Source of the DNA: Paenibacillus sp. XY044
GTDB taxonomy: Bacteria; Bacillota; Bacilli; Paenibacillales; Paenibacillaceae
Length of the DNA stretch: 64,000 nt
Direction: 5' to 3'
NCBI RefSeq assembly: GCF_002257645.1
Contig: NZ_NQMO01000002.1
Coordinates: 124,001-188,000 of the forward strand
Part shown: in pieces, positions 55,402 through 63,504 of the stretch
Position numbering within the stretch: position 1 is the stretch's first letter
Layout of the letters: the number at the start of each line of letters is the position of its first letter
Made by a program: the position numbers and the translations under genes
Notes under the pieces: model-generated
Databases searched by the model: none
Told to the model about the DNA's origin: nothing
The model's input: the letters and a program-made list of their open reading frames with translations, nothing else

Positions 55402-56619
55402 TTAAGGGGTCGCGGACGTTCCGGCGTCACGGTTTGGCGTGTTGTTGTTCTTGGCCCGTTTGATCAGGTGGAACGCGTATACCCCTATGAATAGGGCGAG
55501 GAACACGGATGCGAAACGGTACATCGCGCCGTAAGTCGAATATTGGGCGATCTGGCCCAAAATCATGGCTCCGACAGCGATCCCGAGGTCAAGCGAGTTG
55601 AAATACATGCTGTTGGCCAGTCCCTGCTTTTGCGGTGGTACCTGCTGCAGCATCCAGGATTGCAGTGTCGGCTGAACGGTGCCGAATCCAAGGCCGTAGA
55701 ACAGGGCGGCCAGGGCTAAAAATCCGGTGGTATGGGCATAGGACAGCAGCCATAGTCCTCCGATGAGCAGCACCGCCGCCGGCATCAGCAGGGCGATGTG
55801 CCCTTTGCGATCGTAAATTTTGCCCGAGATGGGCCGGATCAGCACGACAGCAGCGGCGTTGAACAGAAAGAAGAGCGATGCGTTCGCGAGACCGGCTTCT
55901 TTTCCGAACAAATTAATAAAGCTGAGCAGTCCGCCATAGGTGATGGACATCAGCAGGTTCATCAGACTGGGCAAGAGGAGCGCCTTTGGAAAGCCCTGCT
56001 TCTGTGGAACCGCCGTAAATTCCTTCGGAATGGCCGGGGCGGCCGGCTTTACTTTTTTGGTTAGCGGAATGACCAGCGGGAAGATCAGGGCAATGACGAT
56101 TAACGTGGCGTATACCAGCGTGTTGAACCCTTTGTTCTCCAAAAGCGCCGTCCCGATGACAGGTCCAAGCGAGAGGGCGATGCTCGTCGACAGTCCGAAA
56201 TAGCCCATCCCTTCGCCAAGCCGACGTACCGGAATAATACCGGATGCCATCGTAGGCAGCGTCGTGCTGCCCATGCCGAAGCCCACACCGAACAGGATCC
56301 GCATCAGCAGCAGCAGTGCCATCGTGCCGCTCCACAGGTAACCGAGGGTGGCCAGCAGCGCCAATGCGAGACCGATATATAAGATTTGATTGCGGATGCC
56401 TCTCTCCAAAGCTTTGGCAGAATACAGGCGAGCCGCGATAGCGGCCAGCGAGAACAGGGTTGTAAACATGCTGACCATGAAGGCGTTGGCGTGAAAGTGT
56501 TCTTTTACATAGCCTGACAGAGGGGATACAATCATTTGCAAATTTAAAAATAACAGCAGGTTGCACAGCGTGAGCATAACAAACTCGCGTGTCCAAAGTT
56601 TCTCTCGGGTGTCGTTCAT
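55402..56619 (-). CDS. MFS transporter
   Basis: A 405-residue, twelve-helix major facilitator. LYSAKALERGIRNQ near residue 65 and GKIYDRKGHIALLMPAAV near 262 are the paired loop 2-3 and 8-9 motifs; GFGMGSTTLPTMASGIIPVRRLGEGMGYFGLSTSIALSLGPVIG near 115 is the motif C region of drug exporters. GGAGTCACCT before the ATG. Nine bases after the MarR gene and in the same direction, so a MarR-controlled exporter operon is likely. Confidence 0.93.
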   Translation of the reverse strand: MNDTREKLWTREFVMLTLCNLLLFLNLQMIVSPLSGYVKEHFHANAFMVSMFTTLFSLAAIAARLYSAKALERGIRNQILYIGLALALLATLGYLWSGTMALLLLMRILFGVGFGMGSTTLPTMASGIIPVRRLGEGMGYFGLSTSIALSLGPVIGTALLENKGFNTLVYATLIVIALIFPLVIPLTKKVKPAAPAIPKEFTAVPQKQGFPKALLLPSLMNLLMSITYGGLLSFINLFGKEAGLANASLFFLFNAAAVVLIRPISGKIYDRKGHIALLMPAAVLLIGGLWLLSYAHTTGFLALAALFYGLGFGTVQPTLQSWMLQQVPPQKQGLANSMYFNSLDLGIAVGAMILGQIAQYSTYGAMYRFASVFLALFIGVYAFHLIKRAKNNNTPNRDAGTSATP

Positions 56620-56628
56620 AGGTGACTC

Positions 56629-57084
56629 CTACTCCATTGAAATTCGATCTATATTTTTATTGATTTGATCCATGATGCGGCTCAAAATCTCCAGCTGCTC
56701 GTCCGTAACACCGGCAATCAGCTCGTCGTTGAGTTTCAGCTCCATCGGAATCGTTTCTTTCATCAGCTCCTGCACAGCCGGCGTGGCAAAGATCAGATAA
56801 GCCCGGCGGTCAGCCGGATCCGGCTTGCGCTGAATTAGTTCTTTCTTGTCCAGCACATCGAGAATGCGGGTGATGGAAGGCTGGTCTTTGCCGGAACGAA
56901 GCGCGAGTTCCTTCTGGTTGATGCCTTCCTGGAGGTGAACCTGGTACAGTACGGTCCATTGCTCGGGCGTGATGCCGTAAGGTTTAAGCAGGCCTGCAAA
57001 AATAGAGGACATTCTGCGGGACATATTTCCGTAACGGAAACCGATCGTCTGGGACGAAGATGAGAAGCGGGTCAGGGGAAACAC
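56629..57084 (-). CDS. MarR-family regulator
   Basis: A MarR protein of up to 151 residues: PYGITPEQWTVLYQVHLQEGINQKELALRSGKDQPSITRILDVLDKKELIQRKPDPADRRAYLIFATPA is the winged helix and wing. The start is unclear: GTG at 57084 overlaps the only AAGGAG site, which better fits a CTG at 57075; an ATG at codon 21 would shorten the protein. It precedes the MFS gene and lies after a perfect palindrome that is its likely operator. Confidence 0.9.
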   Translation of the reverse strand: MFPLTRFSSSSQTIGFRYGNMSRRMSSIFAGLLKPYGITPEQWTVLYQVHLQEGINQKELALRSGKDQPSITRILDVLDKKELIQRKPDPADRRAYLIFATPAVQELMKETIPMELKLNDELIAGVTDEQLEILSRIMDQINKNIDRISME

Positions 57085-57095
57085 TCCTTCAAAAT

Positions 57096-57115
57096 ATAAT
57101 TGTCATAACAATTAT
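57096..57115. promoter_or_regulatory. Palindromic MarR operator
   Basis: ATAATTGT-CATA-ACAATTAT is a perfect inverted repeat 12 bases upstream of the MarR gene, of the AATTGT type bound by MarR/OhrR-class dimers. Confidence 0.75.
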
Positions 57116-57217
57116 ATGGATATGAACAAAAAACGTCAACGAAAAAAACTGCTGTGCGTTAACGATTATTGTGAAGGAGTGTTTTGTTGTGAAAGAAGGC
57201 TGAAAATTTTGTGTGAT

Positions 57218-57835
57218 TTACTGGTGAGTTGGAGTGTCCAATATGGACGAATACTTGGGGTACAGCCGCCGTATGCAGTCCGGACAAATATCGTGCGTGA
57301 ATTCGGTGTGGGCGTGCTTTTGCAGAAAGCTCTCAATGGAATTCCATATATCATCGTCGTCGCGGATTCGTTTGCAGACAGCGCAGATGGGCAGCAATCC
57401 GCGGAGAGTCCGGATTTGGGATAAGGCGGTCATTAAATCGTCCTCAAGCTGTTTGCTTCGGCTGATATCCGAGAGGCAGATGACCATACCCCGGATTTCG
57501 TCTCTGGCGCCATTCCGCAGCGGGAAAGCTTCGATCTGAAACCATCGGGAGGGCTGGATGCAGCTCGACCGGAACTCGTTCTTATAGAACGGTACTGTGC
57601 CCTGCAAAACCGCTTGAAGGCTATCCGTGTCGGGTTCGTCTTCTTCGGAAAGGGCGTCGGCAATTTGCATGAAATTAACGCCAACCCAGTTAAATGATCT
57701 GGGGACGCCTTCGTCATGGGCGCTTTGAATCCAGGCGTGGTTCACAGAAATGATAACTCCTCCGGCATCCACGACGGCAATCGACTGCAGCATGGAATGG
57801 ATCAGTTCATGAAAAGAAATGTCGGGTGTGTGCAA
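57218..57835 (-). CDS. PAS-domain protein with C-terminal double-CxxC module
   Basis: A 205-residue soluble protein. The PAS domain (residues 5-130) has MLQSIAVVDAGGVIISVNHAW and RWFQIEAFPLRNGARDEIRGMVICLSDIS. A short helix (KQLEDDLMTALSQIRTLRGLLP) leads to ICAVCKRIRDDDDIW and HDICPDCIRRLYP, the metal-binding-like module that in other proteins sits before histidine kinase or cyclase domains. Here nothing follows, so it has sensor parts only. TTG start with GGGAG upstream. Orphan gene. Confidence 0.85.
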   Translation of the reverse strand: MHTPDISFHELIHSMLQSIAVVDAGGVIISVNHAWIQSAHDEGVPRSFNWVGVNFMQIADALSEEDEPDTDSLQAVLQGTVPFYKNEFRSSCIQPSRWFQIEAFPLRNGARDEIRGMVICLSDISRSKQLEDDLMTALSQIRTLRGLLPICAVCKRIRDDDDIWNSIESFLQKHAHTEFTHDICPDCIRRLYPKYSSILDTPTHQ

Positions 57836-58083
57836 AAGCGGTCGCTCCCTGTCTTGGTATTGGTCGTAAGTGGGCCCGAATCGCGTTTGAAAGGCATCGT
57901 CTGATATGAAGTGAATGATTGCAGGGCGGTTGGAATAGAAAAGGCACTAATGATACAATAAGAGCCATAGGTATGGAAATTCCTAATATAAAGAATACTA
58001 TACACGTTTTTGCGTCATATTGCAAGTACAAAATTACTTAAATGCGTCGTTTCTTTTGCGACATGATTGGAAGGCGGTTTTTT

Positions 58084-58440
58084 ATGCAATCCATTTACGG
58101 ACGTATTGAGGCATTGATTAAGCAGAAGGGGATGACAAAAAAATCGTTTTGTGAGCAGCTTAATATCAGTACAGGGAATTTCGGGGATTGGAAAAGGGGA
58201 AAGTCTACCCCGAGCACCAATAAATTGATTGAAATTTCGAGTTTCTTTGGCGTCAGCCTTGACTGGCTGATTCTGGGCAAGGAACCGGAGCCGTATATGA
58301 TTAAAGAGCAGCAGGATCCATATCTGTGGGAGAACGGACGGCAGTTGAACGAAATTCCGTTGTCCGATCACGAGAAGGAGTTTATCAAGGAGTATATCAG
58401 GTTTGTGGAATACCGGAAAAACCAGTCTCGTGATAAGTAA
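58084..58440 (+). CDS. Small Cro/CI-type helix-turn-helix protein
   Basis: A 118-residue XRE-like protein. RIEALIKQKGMTKKSFCEQLNISTGNFGDWKRGKSTPSTNKLIEISSFFGVSLDWLILGKE is a complete HTH_3 domain; the C-terminus (LSDHEKEFIKEYIRFVEYRKNQSRDK) is helical and charged. GGAAGGCGG before the ATG at 58084 sets the start. It is alone between convergent and divergent neighbours; no phage genes are near, so it is not obviously a prophage repressor. Confidence 0.88.
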   Translation: MQSIYGRIEALIKQKGMTKKSFCEQLNISTGNFGDWKRGKSTPSTNKLIEISSFFGVSLDWLILGKEPEPYMIKEQQDPYLWENGRQLNEIPLSDHEKEFIKEYIRFVEYRKNQSRDK

Positions 58441-58471
58441 GATCAGGGATCGAGTACATAAATGGGAATAG

Positions 58472-58514
58472 AAAAGGCACTCCGCTGCAGCAGGCAGGGC
58501 GGTGTGCCTTTTTA
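58472..58514. terminator. Bidirectional terminator
   Basis: AAAAGGCACTCCGC and GCGGTGTGCCTTTTT form the stem between the HTH gene and the convergent ureF-like gene. Confidence 0.85.
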
Positions 58515-58529
58515 GTGTTGGGTAAGGAA

Positions 58530-59192
58530 TCACGAGGCGATATGGGAGTTGTTCTCTTGGATATTGAAGAGGTTCTTGGGCAGGCAACTTTTCTCCGACA
58601 TCCAGACCCGCTCCATTTCGGCCGTCCATTTGCCCGCCAGTGTTTTCGCGTCGAGACGCGGAATATTCAGCGAGCGGGAAGCGAGCTGGATGCATGTGCA
58701 GACAGCAGATTGCATGTATCCATAAACGGCGTGGTCGCAGCTGGACCCGAGCTGGTAGTTGACATAGGCATGCGCCGTGGCCAGACAGACGGGGGAACGG
58801 TCTTCATGCGCGATCTCATCAAGTGCCTTTAGGTTAAGCCAGGGGTACAGGGCCTGGGCCAGCTTCAAAAGTCTTCTGCCTCGTTGACACGCCGCCTCAT
58901 CATCTTCATTCGTAACGATCCTGCCAAGGATGTGCCGGTCAATCCGGGCGATCTGACGGATATCCTGTTGGTCTGCAGCCTCATAGATCGCCTGAATGGC
59001 TGTGCCGTCTTGTCGGACCAAATGCTTCATCAGCGGATGGAGGATGAAGCCTTCCAGCTCTTCCTGGCTCTGAATGCGCCCCTCTGCAATCCGGGTTTGG
59101 AGGTCGAACACATGGCTAAAGCCTCCGACCGATAAATCGTTATCCAGCATTTGTACGTAATCGAGCAGTTTGGTGCTTTTGTCGTTCAACAC
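58530..59192 (-). CDS. ureF: UreF-like urease accessory protein
   Basis: A 220-residue all-helical protein. LSVGGFSHVFDLQTRIAEGRIQSQEELEGFI near residue 20 is the UreF core (usually LPxGGFSHSFGLE), and RRLLKLAQ, HAYVNYQLGSSCDHAVYGYMQSAVC and IQLASRSLNI follow in family order. UreF helps load nickel into urease with UreG and UreD. No other urease gene is in the window. AGGAGGTG precedes GTG 59192 and TTG 59189; either may start. Two GlnR/TnrA-type boxes upstream suggest nitrogen control. Confidence 0.75.
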   Translation of the reverse strand: MLNDKSTKLLDYVQMLDNDLSVGGFSHVFDLQTRIAEGRIQSQEELEGFILHPLMKHLVRQDGTAIQAIYEAADQQDIRQIARIDRHILGRIVTNEDDEAACQRGRRLLKLAQALYPWLNLKALDEIAHEDRSPVCLATAHAYVNYQLGSSCDHAVYGYMQSAVCTCIQLASRSLNIPRLDAKTLAGKWTAEMERVWMSEKSCLPKNLFNIQENNSHIAS

Positions 59193-59274
59193 GGTCACCT
59201 CCTGATATCTATTGAAATTCAGTGGTAAAAAACATTACGTCATTTGCACGAACAAATCAGAATCCGCTATAATA

Positions 59275-59291
59275 TGTAAGTTAATATTACA
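59275..59291. promoter_or_regulatory. GlnR/TnrA-type box 1 upstream of ureF-like gene
   Basis: TGTAAGTTAATATTACA fits TGTNA-N7-TNACA. It abuts a leftward -10 box TATTAT (59274-59269), so a bound regulator would touch RNA polymerase. Confidence 0.7.
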
Positions 59292-59347
59292 TAATTATGG
59301 TGATTTGTCAATAAAAAGGCGTTTGTATTGTTGTTAATGTCATTATG

Positions 59348-59364
59348 TGTAATATAATATTACA
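59348..59364. promoter_or_regulatory. GlnR/TnrA-type box 2
   Basis: TGTAATATAATATTACA, a perfect 17-bp palindrome fitting TGTNA-N7-TNACA, 73 bases from box 1 and between the ureF-like gene and tRNA-Leu. Confidence 0.7.
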
Positions 59365-59390
59365 TAATAACTGACATTGAGATAAATCTC

Positions 59391-59419
59391 TTTACAATTC
59401 AGAGGGATTTGTGTATAAT
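59391..59419 (+). promoter_or_regulatory. Sigma-A promoter of tRNA-Leu copy 2
   Basis: TTTACA at 59391-59396 and TATAAT at 59414-59419 with a 17-bp spacer. Confidence 0.8.
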
Positions 59420-59449
59420 AAAAAAGTTCGCTAAATGAACTTTTGATGT

Positions 59450-59532
59450 GCGGTAGTGGTGGAATGGCAGACACGCTATCTTGAGGGGGTAGTGGGCGTA
59501 CGCCCGTGGAGGTTCGAGTCCTCTCTACCGCA
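59450..59532 (+). tRNA. tRNA-Leu (GAG), copy 2
   Basis: The same as copy 1 over the tRNA body except one base in the variable arm (GGGCGTACGCCC, now perfectly paired). CCA is not encoded (ATCTG follows), and it has its own promoter and terminator. Confidence 0.96.
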
Positions 59533-59549
59533 TCTGATCTTGACACAGG

Positions 59550-59591
59550 AAAGAAGCTTCCTTGGAGCAATCCGGGGAAGCTTCTTTTTTT
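59550..59591. terminator. Terminator after tRNA-Leu copy 2
   Basis: AAGAAGCTTCC and GGAAGCTTCTT around a 14-base loop, then TTTTT. Confidence 0.88.
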
Positions 59592-59680
59592 GCTTATTAC
59601 ATCTTCGTATATTTCGGGATCCCCGCAAAGCAAATGAATTCAGATCGCAGCATGAGCATCACTTTATGGGAGATTTTTGC

Positions 59681-60181
59681 CTATTCGCTTTTACGGGATT
59701 CAAGCAGCTTCCGGATGTCGCCTTCGATTTTGTCCGGCGTGGTTTTGGGAGCGTAACGCTTGATGACCCTCCCCTTGGAATCGACGAGGAACTTGGTAAA
59801 GTTCCACTTGACCGCTTTCGAGCCGAGCACTCCCGGCGCTTCCCGGGTGAGGTATTGAAACAGCGGATGGGCGTTACTTCCCTTGACATCGATTTTCTCA
59901 AACATCGGGAACGTGACTCCGTAATTCATTTGGCAGAATTCCCCGATCTCTTCGCTGGTTCCCGGCTCCTGATTGGCAAACTGGTTGCTCGGAAAGCCGA
60001 GAATTTGAAAATGATGGTCGCGGAACTCGTCGTACAGCTCCTGCAGCCCGCGATATTGCGGCGTAAAACCGCATTTGCTGGCCGTGTTCACGATCAGCAG
60101 CACGTCACCTTCATACTCCTTTAACGATACCTCTTTGCCGCGAAGCGTGTTTACCTCAAAATCATAAACGCTCACTGCCAT
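59681..60181 (-). CDS. Glutathione peroxidase-family thiol peroxidase
   Basis: A 166-residue Gpx. The peroxidatic Cys is in NTASKCGFTPQYRGLQ near residue 36, Gln in FPSNQFANQEPG near 70 and Trp/Asn in VKWNFTKFLVD near 126, the Gpx tetrad. FCQMNYGVTFPMFEK near 88 provides a possible resolving Cys, typical of thioredoxin-dependent bacterial enzymes. It reduces hydroperoxides in the cytoplasm. AAAGGAGGAGG before the ATG at 60181 sets the start. Confidence 0.95.
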   Translation of the reverse strand: MAVSVYDFEVNTLRGKEVSLKEYEGDVLLIVNTASKCGFTPQYRGLQELYDEFRDHHFQILGFPSNQFANQEPGTSEEIGEFCQMNYGVTFPMFEKIDVKGSNAHPLFQYLTREAPGVLGSKAVKWNFTKFLVDSKGRVIKRYAPKTTPDKIEGDIRKLLESRKSE

Positions 60182-60432
60182 CCTCCTCCTTTTTCTGCTG
60201 CTGTGGATGATCATCCAAACGAAGCATTTACCATGTACACAATTTAATTTTAAACTATTTAAATGCAATGTCAATGCGATGATCTTTACCGAGCCGTGTC
60301 TTAGAACGTCCTGGTTTTCGCAAACATGCCAAATCGGGAGCATGAAAGAGGTAGAAGTCAAAAAGCCAAAATGTAAGCGCTAATAAGAGCTTGAATGTTC
60401 CAAAATTCGCGGTTCATGATTTTTAGGCTGCC

Positions 60433-60462
60433 TTTACAGCTTGGAAGGAGCGGGTGTATGAT
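60433..60462 (+). promoter_or_regulatory. Candidate promoter of the kdp leader
   Basis: TTTACA at 60433-60438 and TATGAT at 60457-60462 with an 18-bp spacer, just before the first riboswitch. Confidence 0.5.
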
Positions 60463-60495
60463 TCAGAGCGTATTCAATACAGTTTCCATTACTAA

Positions 60496-60703
60496 TCGCT
60501 GAGTTTCCGCAAAATAGCGCGGAAATCGGGGGAACCAAACGCGTGCCATGGAGCAGCGAACCGGTGTGAGAGTCGGGGGTCTGCTGCCAGCCGCAGGGGT
60601 GAATCCCGGCTTTGGATGCCATGGATCCAGCCGGGTAGAGCGACTCTCACCGCTCGAATCCGTCAGCTAACCTCGTAAGCGTCGTTTGAGAGAGGAATGA
60701 TGA
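60496..60703 (+). promoter_or_regulatory. c-di-AMP (ydaO/yuaA) riboswitch, copy 1
   Basis: Shows the ydaO landmarks in order: AATCGGGGGAACCAA, GGGGTGAATC, CCGGGTAGAGCGACTCTCACCGCTCGAATCCGTCAGCTAACCTCGTAAGCG in outline. GCT/AGC ends close P1. A terminator follows at 60730. These riboswitches stop transcription of K+ uptake genes when c-di-AMP is high. Confidence 0.93.
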
Positions 60704-60729
60704 AACTTGCGACCCGAATAAACTTTCGG

Positions 60730-60768
60730 ATCACAGGGGGATCAGCTGACCTCTGTGGTTTTTTTTTA
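60730..60768 (+). terminator. Terminator of riboswitch copy 1
   Basis: ATCACAGGGG and CCTCTGTGGT form the stem, with nine T after it: the expression platform of the first aptamer. Confidence 0.85.
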
Positions 60769-60829
60769 CCTAATTTTAGCATGATGAGCAATTTGAAAGT
60801 TTTCATAACAATCACATACAGATGTCAAT

Positions 60830-60987
60830 AACGCTTAATCCCAGCCGGAAACGGTCGGGAGCGGGGGAACCACAGCGCCCCGTCCACAAGATTGGACGGG
60901 CGCCGGGGTGAATCTTTCCGGCACGGCAAGTACCGGAAAGTAGGGCGACTCTCACGCCCGAATCCGACAGCTAACTTCGTCAGCGTA
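60830..60987 (+). promoter_or_regulatory. c-di-AMP (ydaO/yuaA) riboswitch, copy 2
   Basis: A second full aptamer: ACGCT at 60831 pairs with AGCGT at 60981; GCGGGGGAACCACAG, GCCGGGGTGAATC, TAGGGCGACTCTCACGCCCGAATCCGACAGCTAAC follow in order. It is shorter in the variable arms than copy 1. A weak promoter (TTGAAA 60793, TACAGA 60817) may give it an independent transcript. Confidence 0.93.
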
Positions 60988-61050
60988 ACGGGAGAGGCAG
61001 CATTCGTCGTGCGCATTTTGAATAGAGGGCGTGTATATTCGCCCAGGTTC

Positions 61051-61094
61051 AAGAAGCCGCGGGAAAGGTCTTTCTTTCCCTGCGGCTTCTTTTG
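61051..61094 (+). terminator. Terminator of riboswitch copy 2
   Basis: AAGAAGCCGCGGGAAAG and CTTTCCCTGCGGCTTCTT with TCTTT loop, then TTTGCG; directly before the first kdp-cluster gene. Confidence 0.85.
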
Positions 61095-61131
61095 CGTATA
61101 CGCGGCTGCCGCATAGGAGGAGCCCTTCGAA

Positions 61132-61521
61132 ATGGACAACGTCGTCATCGTGACCGCGCCGAACGAGGCGGGACGCAATTTTATCAAGCTGCTGATGTTT
61201 TGGAAAAGGCCTTTTGCCGTTCTGACCAACAGTGCCCAGGAGGAACGACTCTTGAGAAAAATGGGAGTGCAGCGGATCATCCGGCTGAATACGAACAATG
61301 CGGTGGATTGGGTGGTGCCCGAGATGGAGGTCGGCAAAATCTTTCTGTTTGAAAGCAGCCTCAACCTGACCTGCCGCTATTTGCAAATCTGTCGTCCCTG
61401 GACGTCGGAACCGGTATATGTCATTACGCAAAGGGGCGGCTCACCCGGCATTTACCGGGGGCTTGGAGCCGATCACATCATTTATACCTTAAACGGCGAA
61501 GTCGGATTTTTATTGAAATAA
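61132..61521 (+). CDS. Rossmann-like (TrkA-N-type) small protein in the kdp operon
   Basis: A 129-residue soluble protein: VVIVTAPNEAGRNFIKLLMFWKRPFAVLTNSAQEERLLRKMGVQRIIRLNT is a beta-alpha-beta unit like the start of TrkA-N/KTN domains but without the full GxGxxG. KIFLFESSLNLTCRYLQICR and ADHIIYTLNGEVGF follow. It could be a nucleotide- or ligand-binding regulator of the transporter. AGGAGGAGCCC before the ATG. First gene after the second riboswitch. No named family recognised. Confidence 0.8.
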   Translation: MDNVVIVTAPNEAGRNFIKLLMFWKRPFAVLTNSAQEERLLRKMGVQRIIRLNTNNAVDWVVPEMEVGKIFLFESSLNLTCRYLQICRPWTSEPVYVITQRGGSPGIYRGLGADHIIYTLNGEVGFLLK

Positions 61522-61558
61522 AGATGAGTTCAAACATGCAAAGGAGAGACCGGAAACG

Positions 61559-61666
61559 ATGATGGATGTATATATGATACTTGCGCTCGCTGCCACTTAC
61601 GGTGTGTTCTTGTTATTTCTTCATTGGTGCGGGCGAGTGGTGGAAGAAGGGGGCAAGGACCAATGA
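61559..61666 (+). CDS. 35-residue membrane protein before kdpF
   Basis: MMDVYMILALAATYGVFLLF, then LHWCGRVVEEGGKDQ: one membrane helix with a charged tail. AAAGGAGAGACC lies before the ATG. Its TGA overlaps the kdpF ATG (ATGATT), so the two are translationally coupled. It is not KdpF itself. It may be an extra small subunit. Confidence 0.7.
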   Translation: MMDVYMILALAATYGVFLLFLHWCGRVVEEGGKDQ

Positions 61667-61740
61667 TTGTCGTTGGAGCATTCGCCGTTCTTATCTTTGT
61701 CTATTTGGTTTACGCCTTGATCCATCCGGAAAAATTTTAA
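61663..61740 (+). CDS. kdpF: Potassium-transporting ATPase subunit KdpF
   Basis: A 25-residue peptide, MIVVGAFAVLIFVYLVYALI and HPEKF, made of one helix with the YLVYALI...F ending typical of KdpF, which stabilises the KdpFABC complex. Coupled to the preceding 35-residue ORF through overlapping start and stop. Below usual ORF-length cut-offs. Confidence 0.88.
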   Translation: MIVVGAFAVLIFVYLVYALIHPEKF

Positions 61741-61808
61741 CCGGGTTTTAAATCTGTAAGCCTCAAGGGGCAAAAGCAGAACATGTTCGTTAGAGGGGGA
61801 AGCCAACC

Positions 61809-63488
61809 TTGGATATTTTGCAAATTTGTATCGTGATCTTCGTGCTCCTGCTGCTCGTGAAGCCGGTGGGCACTTATGTATACCATATTTTCTCCAATGA
61901 ACCGAACCGGACGGACCGAATCTTCGACGGCGTGGAGAGATTTTTGTACCGGATCATCGGACTGAAGCAGCGGGGCAGCATGAATTGGAAAAAGTACGCG
62001 CTCAGCATGATCGCAACCAATATTTTTATGGTAGCCGTCAGCTATATTCTGCTCAGAACGATGGGCGCCCTGCCGGTTAACCCGAGCGGCATTGGCAATA
62101 TGGAGGCGAGCCTGTCCTTCAATACGGTCATCAGCTTCATGACGAACACGAACCTCCAGCATTACAGCGGAGAGAGCGGCATGTCCTATTTTGGCCAAAT
62201 GATCGTCATCACGATGATGATGTTTACCTCGGCGGCCTCGGGCCTGACCGTCGCGATTGCTTTTATGCGCGGCATAACCCGCAGAGGTGAAGGGCTTGGA
62301 AACTTCTTCGAGGACTTTATCAAGGCGCATGTCCGCTTGTTCCTGCCGCTTGCGCTCATCGTGACCCTGGTGTTGGTCGGACTCAAGGTGCCGCAGACGC
62401 TGGAGCCGATGCGGGCCGTACAAACGCTGGGCGGCGGCGTGCAGCAGATTCCGCTTGGCCCCATCGCTTCGCTGGAATCGATCAAGCATCTGGGAACCAA
62501 CGGGGGAGGGTTCTTCGGGGTCAACTCGGCCCATCCGTTCGAGAACCCGCGCCCTCTGTCCAACGTGATCGAAATTCTTAGCATGTGGACGATTTCGGCG
62601 TCGCTGCCTTATACGTTCGGACGGTTTGCCCGGAACAAGAAGCAGGGCTGGATGATTTTCAGCGTCATGATGACACTGTTCGTAGCGTTCCTGTGCCTGA
62701 CGTATTTCTCGGAAAAAGCAGGCAACCCGCTGATTAACCAGCTGGGAATCAACGGCTCGGGCGGCAGCATGGAAGGCAAGGAGGTGCGCTTCGGCATCGC
62801 GCAGTCCGCGTTGTTCACGACCGTCACCACCGCCGCAACGACGGGGTCGGTCAACAACATGCATGATACGCTGACGCCGCTGGGAGGGCTGGCGCCTCTG
62901 GCTGAAATGATGCTGAACGTCGTGTTCGGGGGTAAGGGGGTCGGCTTCGTCAATATGATCATGTACGCGATCCTCGGCGTGTTTATCTGCGGCCTGATGG
63001 TCGGCCGGACGCCGGAATTTCTGGGGCGGAAGATCGAAGCCCGGGAGATGAAGCTGATCGCGGTGGCGATCCTGATGCATCCCTTCATTATTCTTGCGCC
63101 GACGGCGATTTCGTTTATGACGCATCTGGGAACCGACGCCTTCTCAAATCCTTCGTATCACAGCTTGAGCCAGTCGCTCTATGAGTTCACCTCCTCGGCA
63201 GCGAATAACGGCTCCGGATTCGAGGGACTGGGGGACAATACCGTATTCTGGAACGTCAGCACCGGTCTGGTGATGCTCCTCGGCCGATATATTTCGATTA
63301 TCGCGCTGCTTGCCGTTGCGGGTTCGCTGGCGGTGAAGCAGAAGGTCGCCGAAACCCAAGGCACCTTCCGGACCGACAACAAGCTGTTCGCCGGCATTCT
63401 GACCGGAACCGTGCTGCTGATCGGAGCGCTGACTTTCCTTCCGGTCCTCGTTTTGGGGCCGGTAGCCGAATTTTTAACACATAACTAA
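61809..63488 (+). CDS. kdpA: Potassium-transporting ATPase subunit KdpA
   Basis: A 559-residue channel-like subunit of the Kdp K+ uptake ATPase. The four pore regions are visible: [14 protein letters not shown] near residue 111, [19 protein letters not shown] near 224, [21 protein letters not shown] near 340 and [13 protein letters not shown] near 461, together forming the K+ selectivity filter. TTG start at 61809 with GAGGGGG upstream. Expected to be under the c-di-AMP riboswitches. Confidence 0.97.
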   Translation: MDILQICIVIFVLLLLVKPVGTYVYHIFSNEPNRTDRIFDGVERFLYRIIGLKQRGSMNWKKYALSMIATNIFMVAVSYILLRTMGALPVNPSGIGNMEASLSFNTVISFMTNTNLQHYSGESGMSYFGQMIVITMMMFTSAASGLTVAIAFMRGITRRGEGLGNFFEDFIKAHVRLFLPLALIVTLVLVGLKVPQTLEPMRAVQTLGGGVQQIPLGPIASLESIKHLGTNGGGFFGVNSAHPFENPRPLSNVIEILSMWTISASLPYTFGRFARNKKQGWMIFSVMMTLFVAFLCLTYFSEKAGNPLINQLGINGSGGSMEGKEVRFGIAQSALFTTVTTAATTGSVNNMHDTLTPLGGLAPLAEMMLNVVFGGKGVGFVNMIMYAILGVFICGLMVGRTPEFLGRKIEAREMKLIAVAILMHPFIILAPTAISFMTHLGTDAFSNPSYHSLSQSLYEFTSSAANNGSGFEGLGDNTVFWNVSTGLVMLLGRYISIIALLAVAGSLAVKQKVAETQGTFRTDNKLFAGILTGTVLLIGALTFLPVLVLGPVAEFLTHN

Positions 63489-63504
63489 AGAGGTGGAGCA
63501 AGTC

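Noticed and set aside
58084..58440. Possible prophage repressor.
   Set aside because: A lone HTH protein with no phage genes, integrase or attachment repeats nearby.
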